Source: Puteibacter caeruleilacunae
GTDB taxonomy: Bacteria > Bacteroidota > Bacteroidia > Bacteroidales > Prolixibacteraceae
NCBI GenBank assembly: GCA_005217565.1
Contig: SJCO01000004.1
Location: 372,001-436,000 of the forward strand
Direction: 5' to 3'
Length of the DNA: 64,000 bases
Every line of letters starts with the position of its first letter. Positions within the stretch are counted from its first letter, which is position 1. Below, piece after piece: positions 8,271 through 16,910 of this stretch. Made by a program: the position numbers and the translations under genes. The notes under the pieces are model-generated. The model made no database searches. It saw only the letters and a list, made by a program, of their open reading frames with translations, and was not told the origin of the DNA.

Positions 8271-10169
8271 ATGATTTTAATCTTTGGTGGCACAACGGAA
8301 GGGAAAAAGGCAATAACCATAGCTGAACAGTTGAAGGTTCAGTATATTTACTCAACCCTAACAAAGACAAACCATACTGTTGGTCGGCATGGAGAAACCA
8401 TTCAAGGAGGATTAGAAGCTGGAGATATATCGTATTTATGCAAGCAGAAAGGAGTTAGGCTAATCATCAATGCGGCACATCCATTTGCCACTCAATTACA
8501 TCAAAATATACTTGAAGCATCGCGACACACATCGATAGAAGTAGTTCGTATTGAAAGGGAATATCCCCAAGAGGCATCTCACAAGTGTGTACACTATTGC
8601 GATTCGTATGATGATATGATAGCACAGGTGAGTGCGCTAAATCCGAGCATCATACTGGCACTAACAGGTGTAAAGACCATAACAAGACTAAAGCCTTTGT
8701 GGGAAAAACATCATAGTATTTTCAGGATTCTTGATACAGACTATTCTCGTGAGCTTGCCATGGAAAGTGGTTTGCCAATGGAACAAATAATCAGTGAAAT
8801 GCCCGTTGACAGTCAGGCGCACGAAGAAACCACTTTCGCCAGGTTGCAACCATCAGTCATTTTAACCAAAGAGAGTGGGACATCGGGCTTCCTGCATAAC
8901 AAAATAAATGCAGCCATTGCATGCAATATCCCGATTTATGTTGTACGTCGTCCAAAGACGCCCGCTGAATTTAAGCAGGCATTTTCCGGTGAGGATTTGA
9001 AGCAGTACATCGAAGCAGCACATGCCACAAATAAGCAACAAAATCCGTTGAGACATGGTTACACAACCGGAACTTGCGCTACGTTAGCAGCAAAAGCATC
9101 GGTATTACATCAACTAAGTAAGCAGACTGTATCAGAAGTCCAGGTTGGACTGCCAAATGGAGAACAGATCACTTTTCCAGTACATTATAAGCATGATTAT
9201 ACCTATGCAGTTGTGAAAGATGCAGGCGACGATCCTGATGTTACACACGGACTAGAGATCCATGCATCGGTTGAACTCACGACCACATCAGGTATCCGCT
9301 TTAAAGGAGGCATTGGAGTAGGTACATTTACTCTACCAGGATTAGACTTCCCACCAGGAGAGCCAGCCATCAATAAGGTTCCGCGACAAATGATAGTCGA
9401 GCAGTTGGAGGATTTGTTTGGTGCATACGATTGGGATGGTGGTGCTACGATTACCATATCGGTGCCTGAAGGAGAAAGAGTTGCGCGCAGTACCTTTAAT
9501 CCAAGACTAGGGATTGAGGGAGGCATATCGATCATTGGAACAACAGGGATAGTTAAACCTTATTCAGCTGATGCCTACGTGGCAAGTATCAAGAAAGGGA
9601 TTGATGTAGCCGAGCAGATGAAACTGCAACACATCGTCATCAATTCAGGAGGTAAGAGTGAGAAGCTTTTACAAAGTCTATTCCCTGATTTATCGGCATT
9701 ATCATTTGTACAATATGGAAACTTTATTGGAGACACACTAGCAATTCTTGAGCAGTCGACCGTTTCAAAAGTCACCATGGGAATCATGATTGGAAAGGCG
9801 GTAAAACTAGCCTCGGGACTACTTGACACGCATAGTCACAAAAACACGCTCAACCATCAGTTTTTATATGAGTTAGCACTTGACAATGGTTATAGTAACG
9901 ATGTGGCAAGGCAGATTAGATCAATAAAAATGGCGAAAGAGATTCCGGGAATTATTCCTTTTCAGCAAGGTGAGCCATACTATAAAGCACTTCTTGAGTG
10001 TTGTCATAACACGTGCCTGAGGATATTACAAACAACACAGTTGGAGATTATACTGCTTCCCCCTTCTTTTTCCCGTGATGGTAATACTTCTTCTTTTTCC
10101 CATGATGGAAAAAGAAGCAAAAAGATCTCCGCTGCAGTCATTTCGCTAAAAATTGATAAACCAATCTAA
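8271..10169 (+). CDS. cbiJ-cbiD: Fused cobalt-precorrin-6A reductase / cobalt-precorrin-5B C1-methyltransferase (CbiJ-CbiD)
   Basis: Two enzymes of the anaerobic B12 pathway in one chain of 632 residues. Residues 1 to about 250 are a CbiJ/CobK reductase (start MILIFGGTTEGKKA, then NAAHPFATQ, TGVKTI, TKESGTSGF). Residues about 260-610 are CbiD (HGYTTGTCATLAAKA, VVKDAGDDPDVTHG, GIGVGTFTLPGL, FNPRLGIEGGISIIGTTGIV, HSHKNTLNHQ). CbiD methylates C1 and CbiJ reduces the macrocycle, which are successive steps. The open frame extends upstream to 8100, but the ATG at 8271 is where homology begins, so I use it. The last ~35 residues (from about LLPPSFSRDGN) look like a dispersed repeat read in frame, not CbiD. 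No cobalamin riboswitch lies upstream. Confidence 0.93.
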   Translation: MILIFGGTTEGKKAITIAEQLKVQYIYSTLTKTNHTVGRHGETIQGGLEAGDISYLCKQKGVRLIINAAHPFATQLHQNILEASRHTSIEVVRIEREYPQEASHKCVHYCDSYDDMIAQVSALNPSIILALTGVKTITRLKPLWEKHHSIFRILDTDYSRELAMESGLPMEQIISEMPVDSQAHEETTFARLQPSVILTKESGTSGFLHNKINAAIACNIPIYVVRRPKTPAEFKQAFSGEDLKQYIEAAHATNKQQNPLRHGYTTGTCATLAAKASVLHQLSKQTVSEVQVGLPNGEQITFPVHYKHDYTYAVVKDAGDDPDVTHGLEIHASVELTTTSGIRFKGGIGVGTFTLPGLDFPPGEPAINKVPRQMIVEQLEDLFGAYDWDGGATITISVPEGERVARSTFNPRLGIEGGISIIGTTGIVKPYSADAYVASIKKGIDVAEQMKLQHIVINSGGKSEKLLQSLFPDLSALSFVQYGNFIGDTLAILEQSTVSKVTMGIMIGKAVKLASGLLDTHSHKNTLNHQFLYELALDNGYSNDVARQIRSIKMAKEIPGIIPFQQGEPYYKALLECCHNTCLRILQTTQLEIILLPPSFSRDGNTSSFSHDGKRSKKISAAVISLKIDKPI

Positions 10170-10480
10170 AGTCCTGAGAACTCCTCCTTTTAGTCTTTCG
10201 TCCCTCAAGCCTAACGGTCGTCAAACAACCAGGACTTCTTAACGCTTGGATTACCAATTTTCTTAACGCTCATTTCCTGATGCGGTTCCCCCAAATCAAC
10301 GTCGTTTTCCTTAATGCCGTACACGCTGTCGAGACCTGCGGACTCAGACAGGTGCTTAGTGGCCAAAACCATCCTTCCTTCCAACCGTTCTCCTTTCACC
10401 CATTCTCCGGCTTCCTGTTTCCAAGCAAAGCCGTTTTCCTTTTTCTTGTTTGTTGGGCGTAATTTCTATAATTTCGCGGC
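10170..10480. other. Intergenic region with repeat-derived sequence
   Basis: No gene is assigned. On the minus strand a frame of about 84 codons is open from near 10463 to 10211 and reads like a plausible peptide (for example VLATKHLSESAGLD and VYGIKENDVDLGEPH), with only a GTG start at 10399. Part of its DNA (GGTGAAAGGAGAACGG near 10380-10400) resembles the GGTGAACGGAGAACGG sequence at 50372-50390 and the GGTTGAAA repeats at 56358-56475, so at least its 5' end comes from a dispersed repeat. The promoter of the next gene probably lies at about 10450-10475 (TAATTTCG, one mismatch to the -7 box). Confidence 0.4.
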
Positions 10481-11896
10481 ATGAACCGCAATCGAAACAT
10501 TCACAAAATACTAGGATGGATTTTACTAATACCGATTATACTTTTCTCAATTAGTGGGATTGTTCTAAATCATCAAAATACATTTAATAGCATAGATCTT
10601 AATAGAAATTTACTTCCATCGAAATATAGTTTTGATGAGTGGAAAAACAACTATTGGAGATCGAATATACAACTGGGCACTGATAGCTTGATTACCTTTG
10701 GGAAAGAGGGTATTTTTATCAGCACTGATAACTTCAAGACGTTTCAGGATTTTAATGAAGGACTCCCCTCTTCTGTCGGCTTAAGGAGAACCGAAGAAAT
10801 TGCAGTAGCTCCTACAGGAGGATTATTTGCTGCAACATATGGCGGTCTATATCACAGAAAACGAAATGCCGATTCCTGGCAAAAGGTAAATCTTCCTATT
10901 AATAAAAGATGTTTATCAGTATTCATTGCCGGGGATAGTATATATGCATTGACAAAATACAAGCTATTCAAAGCCAATATCAATGATCAGGCCCTACAAT
11001 TTGAACAAGTGCCATTGAATACAGCCAACCTCAGCAATGACATGAGTTGGTACAGGGTGACAAAGAAAATCCATTCAGGCGATCTTATTGGACTACCAGG
11101 CATCTTGATTATGGACCTTGTGGCAGTTGTACTTATCTTCATCATCGTAAGAAGTCTGCTGATGACATTTAACAGAAAAAATAAGAAAAAGAAATATGGT
11201 CGCAATCTAAAGAAACACTATACGCTTGCTTTACGCTTTTCATTCCTGATATTAGTAATAGCTGTTACAGGAATGTTTTTGAAAGCACCACTATCAACAC
11301 CACTTAAGAAACGAGCCATAAGCAAGTCATCAATTGATTTTCGTCATAAATTCAGTCGCGCAGCCTACGATCCTGCAGTCAACAAAATATTTATTTTTTC
11401 AAGATCAAGAGTATTCTCATTTCAGCCGAATAATCCAATGCTGATTGAAGAAAAGAATACACCTCCTGTGAGTGGCATGGGGATACAAGTGGTAAAACTT
11501 TCATCGCCAGGGAAAATATTAGTAGCCTCAACCAAGGGGATCTACTTATGGCATACTACAAAAAATCAGATTGAGCCACGAACAACAAAGCCACTAAGAG
11601 CTAACGGATATCTTGTTGATAATCAAGGCAACGAATATGTAAGCAATTACTACAAAGGAATATCTGCAATAGCACACACAAATACATTCGGGAAATACAC
11701 AGATCACCACACCTCAAATAGAGTGTCGCTCGTTGATTTTAGTCGCGAAATACACAGTGGTAGAATTTTTACCGATCTATTTGGGAGTTATTTTATACTT
11801 ATCATAGGATTATTGTTTACTACTGCTCACCTAACAGGTTATGTTATCATTCGTAAAAAAAATGTAAAACACCTTATCAATCAGTTCAAAAAATAA
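10481..11896 (+). CDS. PepSY-associated membrane protein with sensor-like repeats
   Basis: A 471-residue protein. It starts NIHKILGWILLIPIILFSISGIVLNH, the first helix of PepSY-TM proteins with the conserved Ser-Gly. Further helices lie at about 205-230 (MDLVAVVLIFIIVRSLL), 250-272 and 440-460 (SYFILIIGLLFTTAHLTGYV), with W-x-(H/K)-x-(I/L)H-x-G-type segments (KKIHSGDLIGLPG and REIHSGRIFTDLFG) before the second and last helices. Two extracytoplasmic parts have BNR/YCF48-like strands (GKEGIFISTDNFKTFQDF, GGLYHRKRNADSWQKV). Some PepSY-TM proteins take part in reduction or release of iron from siderophores. It sits between cbiJD and the riboswitch-controlled btuB, so a role in B12 uptake or corrinoid/metal reduction is possible but unproven. 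Confidence 0.6.
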   Translation: MNRNRNIHKILGWILLIPIILFSISGIVLNHQNTFNSIDLNRNLLPSKYSFDEWKNNYWRSNIQLGTDSLITFGKEGIFISTDNFKTFQDFNEGLPSSVGLRRTEEIAVAPTGGLFAATYGGLYHRKRNADSWQKVNLPINKRCLSVFIAGDSIYALTKYKLFKANINDQALQFEQVPLNTANLSNDMSWYRVTKKIHSGDLIGLPGILIMDLVAVVLIFIIVRSLLMTFNRKNKKKKYGRNLKKHYTLALRFSFLILVIAVTGMFLKAPLSTPLKKRAISKSSIDFRHKFSRAAYDPAVNKIFIFSRSRVFSFQPNNPMLIEEKNTPPVSGMGIQVVKLSSPGKILVASTKGIYLWHTTKNQIEPRTTKPLRANGYLVDNQGNEYVSNYYKGISAIAHTNTFGKYTDHHTSNRVSLVDFSREIHSGRIFTDLFGSYFILIIGLLFTTAHLTGYVIIRKKNVKHLINQFKK

Positions 11897-11907
11897 GAAG
11901 ATAAAAT

Positions 11908-11915
11908 TATATTTG
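11908..11915 (+). promoter_or_regulatory. Promoter -7 box of the btuB riboswitch transcript
   Basis: TATATTTG matches TAnnTTTG exactly and lies about 10 bp before the first conserved bases of the riboswitch, where a transcription start is expected. The -33 region (near 11884-11888, TTCA) is a weak match. Confidence 0.6.
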
Positions 11916-11924
11916 CCGCGAATT

Positions 11925-12084
11925 TTGGTGTTCCGCCCAGGTGGAATGAAAAGGGAATCCGGTGCAAAACCGGAGCTGTACCCGCAGCTGTAATGCTCAA
12001 AACAGCTTTGTATCTACAGCCACTGTCCTATAAATAAAGGATGGGAAGGCCGCAAAGCACGAGCTAAGCCAGAAGACCTGCCAA
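11925..12084 (+). ncRNA. Cobalamin riboswitch upstream of btuB
   Basis: All main elements of an adenosylcobalamin-type riboswitch are visible: GGGAATCCGGTG with the paired ACCGGAGCTG, the core CCGCAGCTGTAATG (11982-11995), the CCACTGTCC stem side with GGATGGGAAGG opposite, and the B12 box GCCAGAAGACCTGCC (12068-12082). It lies about 130 nt before the btuB start codon. The family switches off translation or transcription when cobalamin is bound. No poly-T terminator follows the aptamer, so translational control is more likely (inference). Confidence 0.95.
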
Positions 12085-12211
12085 TAATTCTCATATCCGT
12101 AGCTTTCGGGATTAGAAGCGTAGGTTGTTAGCATCTGTATGTCTACACAAAACCTTATACTGATCAAGCTGCTGCGGTTAATTGTATTAATCAATTATTA
12201 ATCGTTTAATT

Positions 12212-14389
12212 ATGAACATGAAAAAGTTCTGCTTACTTACAGCAGTATTATTAATCACGTCGATCGTGCATGCAGCAATGATCAAGATAGACGGGAAGGT
12301 GATCGACAAAAAAACTGGTCGGGTGTTGCCAGGAGCAAACGTAATTGTAGAAGGTACAACATTAGGTACCGCAACCAACAAAGATGGAAAATTCAAGATT
12401 GATCTTGAAAAAGGAGATTATGTAATAAGAATCTCCTACTCAGGATTTACGTCGATTGTAAAGACAGTAAATGCAAAAGATGCCTATCTTGAAGTTGCAT
12501 TGGAAGAATCAGCAATTAACCTTGAAGATGTAGTGGTTACAGGAACCGGAACTCAGCGTCCGTTAAAGAATTCACCTGTACTTACTCAGGTATTATCGAG
12601 CGAGCAATTGCATAACAAAGGATTTCGTACAGTAAAAGATGCAATTGAGTACCTTAGTCCAAGTATCGATGTTAGTCCTGGTTCAATGGGAGCCAACCTT
12701 ACCTTGAATGGTCTTCCAAACAGCTATATCCTTATTTTGATTGATGGAGAACGTGTAGCTGGAAATGTTAGTGGAAACACAGAAGTTGATCGCTTAAACA
12801 TGGCAAATGTGGAGCGCGTTGAATTACTAAAAGGAGCAGCATCAGCATTATACGGTTCTGATGCAATTGGAGGTGTAATCAACATCATCACTAAGCGCCC
12901 AACCAGAAAGATTGACGTAGTAACCGATAACTATCTTTCAAAGTACTCAACTTACAGTACGAACAATTCGATAGCATTTAAATCAGACAAGTTTAGCTCT
13001 ACAACTTCCTTCACAAAAAAAGGAACTGATGGTTATCAGTTAAGCAACCTTGAGACCAGTAGCAAAGGAGAAAAAGAGACTGAGAAGAAAATTATAGATG
13101 AAGCAAAAGACTATACTATCGGTCAGCGTTTCAATTATACTCCGACTGAGCAATTAAGCTTCTACGCAAAAGGATCGTACTACGAGAAAACCAAGTATAA
13201 ACCAGAAGCTCACTATAAATATGATATGGGATTTGAAAGTACTACATTAGGATTAGGTGGTACCTATCACATCACTCGTAAAGACTTTATCAAAGCAACA
13301 TATCACTTTGACAACTGGAAATATACCAAAGATTACTTCAAGAAGAGCGGAGACTTTGCTGAAGGTGATACTGAGGTTAGAAAAGACCAAAACTATCAAG
13401 AGTTAAAGGTAATCGGCTACTTCGGTTGGGGTGATGCACATTATCTAACTGCAGGTGCTGAAGTTATTGGAGACAAGTTTAAAGAGACCAGTTTCTTCCC
13501 AGGAGAAGAATCGACTACCTCATACAACTTGCTTTTACAAGATGAGATCAACATTACAGAAGACCTTACAGCAGTAATTGGTGGACGATTAAATCATCAC
13601 AACGAATACGGAAACTATTTTACTCCTCAGATCTCGTCAAAATATAGCATGGGTGATTTTGCAGTTCGTGCAGGATACTCGAAAGGATATAAGACTCCAG
13701 AATTGAAAGAGCTATACTACGACTATGTTACCAGTAGAGGGACTCATATTGTTGGAAACGAGGATTTGGATCCACAATCATCAGACTATGTATCAGCATC
13801 GGTTGAATATCTAACCAAATCGTTGAACATCTCTGCTACTGTGTTCCACAATGAAGTAGATGACATGATCGACAATCCATATGTTCCAATTACTGCAGAA
13901 GACGAAGCTGCCGGATACAAAAAGCGTATGGAATATGGTAATATCAGCTCGGTAACCACAAAAGGTATTGATCTATTGCTTACTGCTAAGCTACCTCTAA
14001 ACATGATGTTTAAAGGAGGATATAGCTACCTTGATGCTACAAACAACGACACAGATAATCGTCTTGATGGAACATCGAAACATTCTGCTCGTGCTACGTT
14101 GAGCTACAATAACAAGTTCAGCGATAAATACAGATTATCAGTTGCACTTCAAGGAAAGATCAAAGGTGATCGCTTCTATGAGAACGAAGAAGAAGCGCCA
14201 TCATATTCACTTTGGAATTTGACGACTACACACCAATTGTTTCATGTTAACGACCTGAAGTTTAGCATCGATTTAGGTGTAAAGAATCTATTCGACTATA
14301 CTGATGATCGTCCATACGGAAGTAATTACGCAACAATTGATCCAGGACGTAGAGTATTTGTAGGATTAAAAATCCAATTCAATCAATAA
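12212..14389 (+). CDS. btuB: BtuB-like TonB-dependent receptor (vitamin B12 uptake)
   Basis: A 725-residue outer-membrane receptor. Signal peptide at about residues 1-22 (second possible ATG at residue 3); a carboxypeptidase-regulatory-like domain (IDGKVIDKKTGRVLPGANV, residues about 26-98); the TonB-box/plug region (LEDVVVTGTGTQRPL, then VERVELLKGAASALYGSDAIGGVINIITK); and a 22-strand barrel ending with the terminal aromatic-type strand RRVFVGLKIQFNQ. The size and the short N-terminal extension fit BtuB-like corrinoid or siderophore receptors rather than SusC. The cobalamin riboswitch in its leader makes corrinoid the probable ligand. A terminator follows at 14416-14448, so the gene is monocistronic. 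Confidence 0.9.
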   Translation: MNMKKFCLLTAVLLITSIVHAAMIKIDGKVIDKKTGRVLPGANVIVEGTTLGTATNKDGKFKIDLEKGDYVIRISYSGFTSIVKTVNAKDAYLEVALEESAINLEDVVVTGTGTQRPLKNSPVLTQVLSSEQLHNKGFRTVKDAIEYLSPSIDVSPGSMGANLTLNGLPNSYILILIDGERVAGNVSGNTEVDRLNMANVERVELLKGAASALYGSDAIGGVINIITKRPTRKIDVVTDNYLSKYSTYSTNNSIAFKSDKFSSTTSFTKKGTDGYQLSNLETSSKGEKETEKKIIDEAKDYTIGQRFNYTPTEQLSFYAKGSYYEKTKYKPEAHYKYDMGFESTTLGLGGTYHITRKDFIKATYHFDNWKYTKDYFKKSGDFAEGDTEVRKDQNYQELKVIGYFGWGDAHYLTAGAEVIGDKFKETSFFPGEESTTSYNLLLQDEINITEDLTAVIGGRLNHHNEYGNYFTPQISSKYSMGDFAVRAGYSKGYKTPELKELYYDYVTSRGTHIVGNEDLDPQSSDYVSASVEYLTKSLNISATVFHNEVDDMIDNPYVPITAEDEAAGYKKRMEYGNISSVTTKGIDLLLTAKLPLNMMFKGGYSYLDATNNDTDNRLDGTSKHSARATLSYNNKFSDKYRLSVALQGKIKGDRFYENEEEAPSYSLWNLTTTHQLFHVNDLKFSIDLGVKNLFDYTDDRPYGSNYATIDPGRRVFVGLKIQFNQ

Positions 14390-14415
14390 CAAGTATTATT
14401 TGTCAGATATATTAT

Positions 14416-14448
14416 CGGGGTATTCATTTATTGAGTACCCCGTTTTTT
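14416..14448 (+). terminator. Terminator after btuB
   Basis: Perfect 7-bp GC-rich stem CGGGGTA/TACCCCG (14416-14422 with 14436-14442), extendable by four weaker pairs, followed by six T residues. Confidence 0.85.
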
Positions 14449-14474
14449 ATTGGCCGCTTAGCAAAACACGGCAC

Positions 14475-14501
14475 AAAAAAAGGGAAGCATTACGCCTCCC
14501 T
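14475..14501 (-). terminator. Terminator after uxuA (minus strand)
   Basis: Read on the minus strand: stem AGGGAGGC/GCTTCCCT (one G-T pair) with a 5-base loop, followed by seven T residues. It lies 32 bp after the uxuA stop and faces the btuB terminator, separating convergent units. Confidence 0.85.
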
Positions 14502-14533
14502 AATTTCTTCTTAAAATAAAATCTATCGTGTCG

Positions 14534-15808
14534 TTAACATTCAATCATTGACAACTCTTCTTCCATTTTATCCTGCCATTTCTTCTCTTTGAACATCGCT
14601 TTTAGCGCCTCAAACTCCTGACTACGTAGAATTCCCATTTCTAATCCACGTAATTCAGCTAATCCTCTTAATCGACCGATTGCAGAATAACCAGGATTGG
14701 TTACCTTATTAAGGTCGTCAAGCATTACGTGACCATGATCAGGACGCATAGGTAGATAAGTATCTTCACCTGCTTCAACTCTTCTTGATTGCTCTTGCAA
14801 CAAAGCGTGCATTACAGAATACATATCTACGTCACCTTCAAGGTGATCTGCTTCGTGGAAGTTACCTTTCTCATCGCGTTCAGTACTACGCAAGTGAGCA
14901 AAGTAAATACGATTACCGTGCTTATTTACCATCTTAACTAGATCATTATCGGCACTTACACCTAAAGAGCCAGTACAGAAAGTAAATCCATTTACAGGAT
15001 AATCAGCAGCTTCGATGATCTTTACCCAGTCCTCAATGCAGCTTACGATACGGTGCAAGCCAAACAATGAACGTGGTGGATCATCAGGATGAATCGCTAG
15101 TTTAACACCAGCTTCCTGAGCAACAGGAACAATCTCTTTCAAGAAATAGTACAAGTTCTCACGGAAATCCTCTTCAGTGATATCCTTATATTCATCAAGT
15201 TTTGCCTGGAATTCTTTCAAACCATATGATTCTTCAGCTCCAGGTAAACCTGCAATAATATTCTTCTCCAACAACTTTTTGTAGTCATCGCTCATGCTCT
15301 CGAAACAAACCTTTGCTTCAGCCAATTGCTCAGCGGTATACTCAGCCTCAGCACCCGGACGTTGTAAGATGAAAACATCAAATGCGATATAATCATTCAT
15401 ATCAAATCCTAGAGCCAAAGAACCATCAGCCATTGGTTTTGCAAGATTAGTTCTGGTCCAGTCAACTACAGGCATAAAGTTGTAACACACAACAGGCACA
15501 CCAGCTTTACCTGCATTACGAACACTCTCTTTGTAATTTTCGATATATTGATCTCTTGTAGCTTTTCCTTGCTTGATATCCTCATGAATAGGAATACTCT
15601 CAATCACTGACCAATGCAGTTTATTACATTCTGTATTATCCTTCTCAATGATTTGTTTTCTTTCAAGGATAGCCTCATATGACCATACTTCACCATTAGG
15701 AATATCGTGTAATGCAGTAACAATACCAGTTGCCCCAGCCTGACGAATATCGCTTAAACTGATATTATCATTAGGACCATACCATCTCCACGTTTGCTCT
15801 AACTTCAT
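14534..15808 (-). CDS. uxuA: D-mannonate dehydratase
   Basis: A 424-residue cytoplasmic enzyme of the xylose-isomerase-like TIM-barrel group that converts D-mannonate to 2-keto-3-deoxy-gluconate. UxuA motifs are clear: start [33 protein letters not shown] (two short pieces shown together in the protein), [38 protein letters not shown] and the metal-site segment [12 protein letters not shown]. It lies 20 bp downstream of uxuB on the same strand, so glucuronate or mannuronate breakdown is co-expressed. Unusually for this phylum, an AAGGAGG Shine-Dalgarno sequence precedes its ATG. A terminator follows the gene. Confidence 0.96.
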   Translation of the reverse strand: MKLEQTWRWYGPNDNISLSDIRQAGATGIVTALHDIPNGEVWSYEAILERKQIIEKDNTECNKLHWSVIESIPIHEDIKQGKATRDQYIENYKESVRNAGKAGVPVVCYNFMPVVDWTRTNLAKPMADGSLALGFDMNDYIAFDVFILQRPGAEAEYTAEQLAEAKVCFESMSDDYKKLLEKNIIAGLPGAEESYGLKEFQAKLDEYKDITEEDFRENLYYFLKEIVPVAQEAGVKLAIHPDDPPRSLFGLHRIVSCIEDWVKIIEAADYPVNGFTFCTGSLGVSADNDLVKMVNKHGNRIYFAHLRSTERDEKGNFHEADHLEGDVDMYSVMHALLQEQSRRVEAGEDTYLPMRPDHGHVMLDDLNKVTNPGYSAIGRLRGLAELRGLEMGILRSQEFEALKAMFKEKKWQDKMEEELSMIEC

Positions 15809-15816
15809 CGCTTTCT

Positions 15817-15823
15817 CCTCCTT
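15817..15823 (-). promoter_or_regulatory. Strong Shine-Dalgarno sequence of uxuA
   Basis: On the minus strand AAGGAGG lies 8 nt before the uxuA ATG, a full match to the anti-Shine-Dalgarno. Most genes in this window have no such sequence, as is normal for Bacteroidota, so this is an outlier. It supports the chosen start. Confidence 0.6.
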
Positions 15824-15828
15824 AAAAA

Positions 15829-16680
15829 TTATACTTTACCAAATGCGTTAAAACCACCATCTACAGGGATAGTTACACCTGTAATGAATTGTGACATATC
15901 TGATAACAGGAACAATACAGTACCCTGAAGATCCTCAGGCTTACCGAATTTACCCATTGGTGTATTTTGAATAATGGTATTTCCTCGAGGCTTCAACTCA
16001 CCAGTTTCCTCATCAGTTAATAAGAAACGATTCTGGTTGGTAAGGAAAAATCCTGGAGCCACACCATTCACACGGATACCTACTTCAGCAAGGTGAACAG
16101 ACAACCACTCAGTAAAGTTATTAACCGACGCTTTTGCTGCTGAATATGCAGGAATCTTAGTCAACGGTTTGAATGCATTCATTGAAGAGATATTCAATAC
16201 AGCACCCTCTCCTGCTTCCAACATATCCTTGGTAAATTGCATTGTTGGCAATAAAGTACCTGTGAAGTTTAATGCGAAAACATGATCGAATCCGTCCATC
16301 GACAAACCGTAGAAAGTTTCCTCAAGCTTATCAAGGTTCCCCTTGTTCATTCGCTCAACTTGAGTCGTTGCTTTTGGAGAGTTACCTCCGGCACCATTAA
16401 TCAAAAGGTTTACAGCACCTAACTTCTCTTTTACTTCGTCGTGGGCTTTTTTCAAGGATTCTTTATCCAATACATTAGCCTCAACGCCGATAACTTCTGC
16501 TGAAAATTTCTCAGAAATAGTTTTTGCTACCTCGTCAGCTTTTTCTTTTACAAGATCAAGGATAGCCACTTTTACTCCAGCCCCAGCTAATACCTCAGCC
16601 ATAGAGCTACCGATAACTCCTGCGCCACCTGTGATGACACAAACTTTATCTTTTAAGTCTTCAAATGCGTATCGAGTCAT
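15829..16680 (-). CDS. uxuB: D-mannonate oxidoreductase, SDR family (UxuB-type)
   Basis: A 283-residue short-chain dehydrogenase. The NAD(P) site is TGGAGVIG (residues 17-24), followed by NGAGG (95-99), the catalytic Ser (NISS, 163-166) and Tyr179-x-x-x-Lys183 in YSAAK, and the PG segment VAPGFF. Enzymes of this SDR group reduce D-fructuronate to D-mannonate and replace the unrelated classical UxuB in many Bacteroidota. The pairing with uxuA 20 bp downstream supports this assignment. Upstream on the minus strand are an exact -7 box (16728-16735) and a palindrome (16750-16767) where the -33 region should be, so repression by a LacI-type regulator is likely. Confidence 0.88.
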   Translation of the reverse strand: MTRYAFEDLKDKVCVITGGAGVIGSSMAEVLAGAGVKVAILDLVKEKADEVAKTISEKFSAEVIGVEANVLDKESLKKAHDEVKEKLGAVNLLINGAGGNSPKATTQVERMNKGNLDKLEETFYGLSMDGFDHVFALNFTGTLLPTMQFTKDMLEAGEGAVLNISSMNAFKPLTKIPAYSAAKASVNNFTEWLSVHLAEVGIRVNGVAPGFFLTNQNRFLLTDEETGELKPRGNTIIQNTPMGKFGKPEDLQGTVLFLLSDMSQFITGVTIPVDGGFNAFGKV

Positions 16681-16727
16681 GTTTCGATTTATTAATTTTT
16701 TATATCAGATCATTAGTGTTATGGGCA

Positions 16728-16735
16728 CAAATGTA
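16728..16735 (-). promoter_or_regulatory. Promoter -7 box of uxuB-uxuA
   Basis: Minus-strand TACATTTG is an exact TAnnTTTG match, about 48 bp before the uxuB start codon. The -33 position, roughly 20 bp further upstream, falls inside the palindrome at 16750-16767, so a bound repressor would block polymerase. Confidence 0.6.
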
Positions 16736-16749
16736 TAAAAAAAACGCTT

Positions 16750-16767
16750 CCCGTGTTCGCACACGGG
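16750..16767. promoter_or_regulatory. Palindromic operator candidate upstream of uxuB
   Basis: CCCGTGTTCGCACACGGG: 7-bp arms around TCGC, with a central CG as in LacI-family operators. The core CGTGTTCGCxCACG recurs at 46790-46803 upstream of the GH2 gene. It overlaps the expected -33 region of uxuB. Read on the plus strand it also forms a hairpin followed by CTCTTTTTTT and could act as a terminator protecting the downstream cbiA promoter; no plus-strand gene lies upstream, so I favour an operator. Confidence 0.55.
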
Positions 16768-16836
16768 CTCTTTTTTTAACTTTTTTTTAATAGATAGCAA
16801 TTTTTAAAAACCTTATTTACTTGACATTATTTTTTC

Positions 16837-16844
16837 TACTTTTG
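16837..16844 (+). promoter_or_regulatory. Promoter -7 box of cbiA
   Basis: TACTTTTG matches TAnnTTTG exactly, with TTTA at 16816-16819 as a possible -33 element. Transcription would begin near 16851, which is downstream of the TTG at 16821 that opens the longer frame and supports the ATG at 16911 as the cbiA start. Confidence 0.6.
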
Positions 16845-16910
16845 CCTGTAGACAAAAGAACACAGCAAAAAACCAGAAAATTTAATAGCCTTTTTTCGAA
16901 TTCTTATATT

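Noticed and set aside
16750-16767. The hairpin considered as a plus-strand terminator.
   Set aside because: No plus-strand gene lies upstream, the site recurs before another gene without a T-run, and it overlaps the uxuB promoter; an operator fits better, though a dual role is possible.
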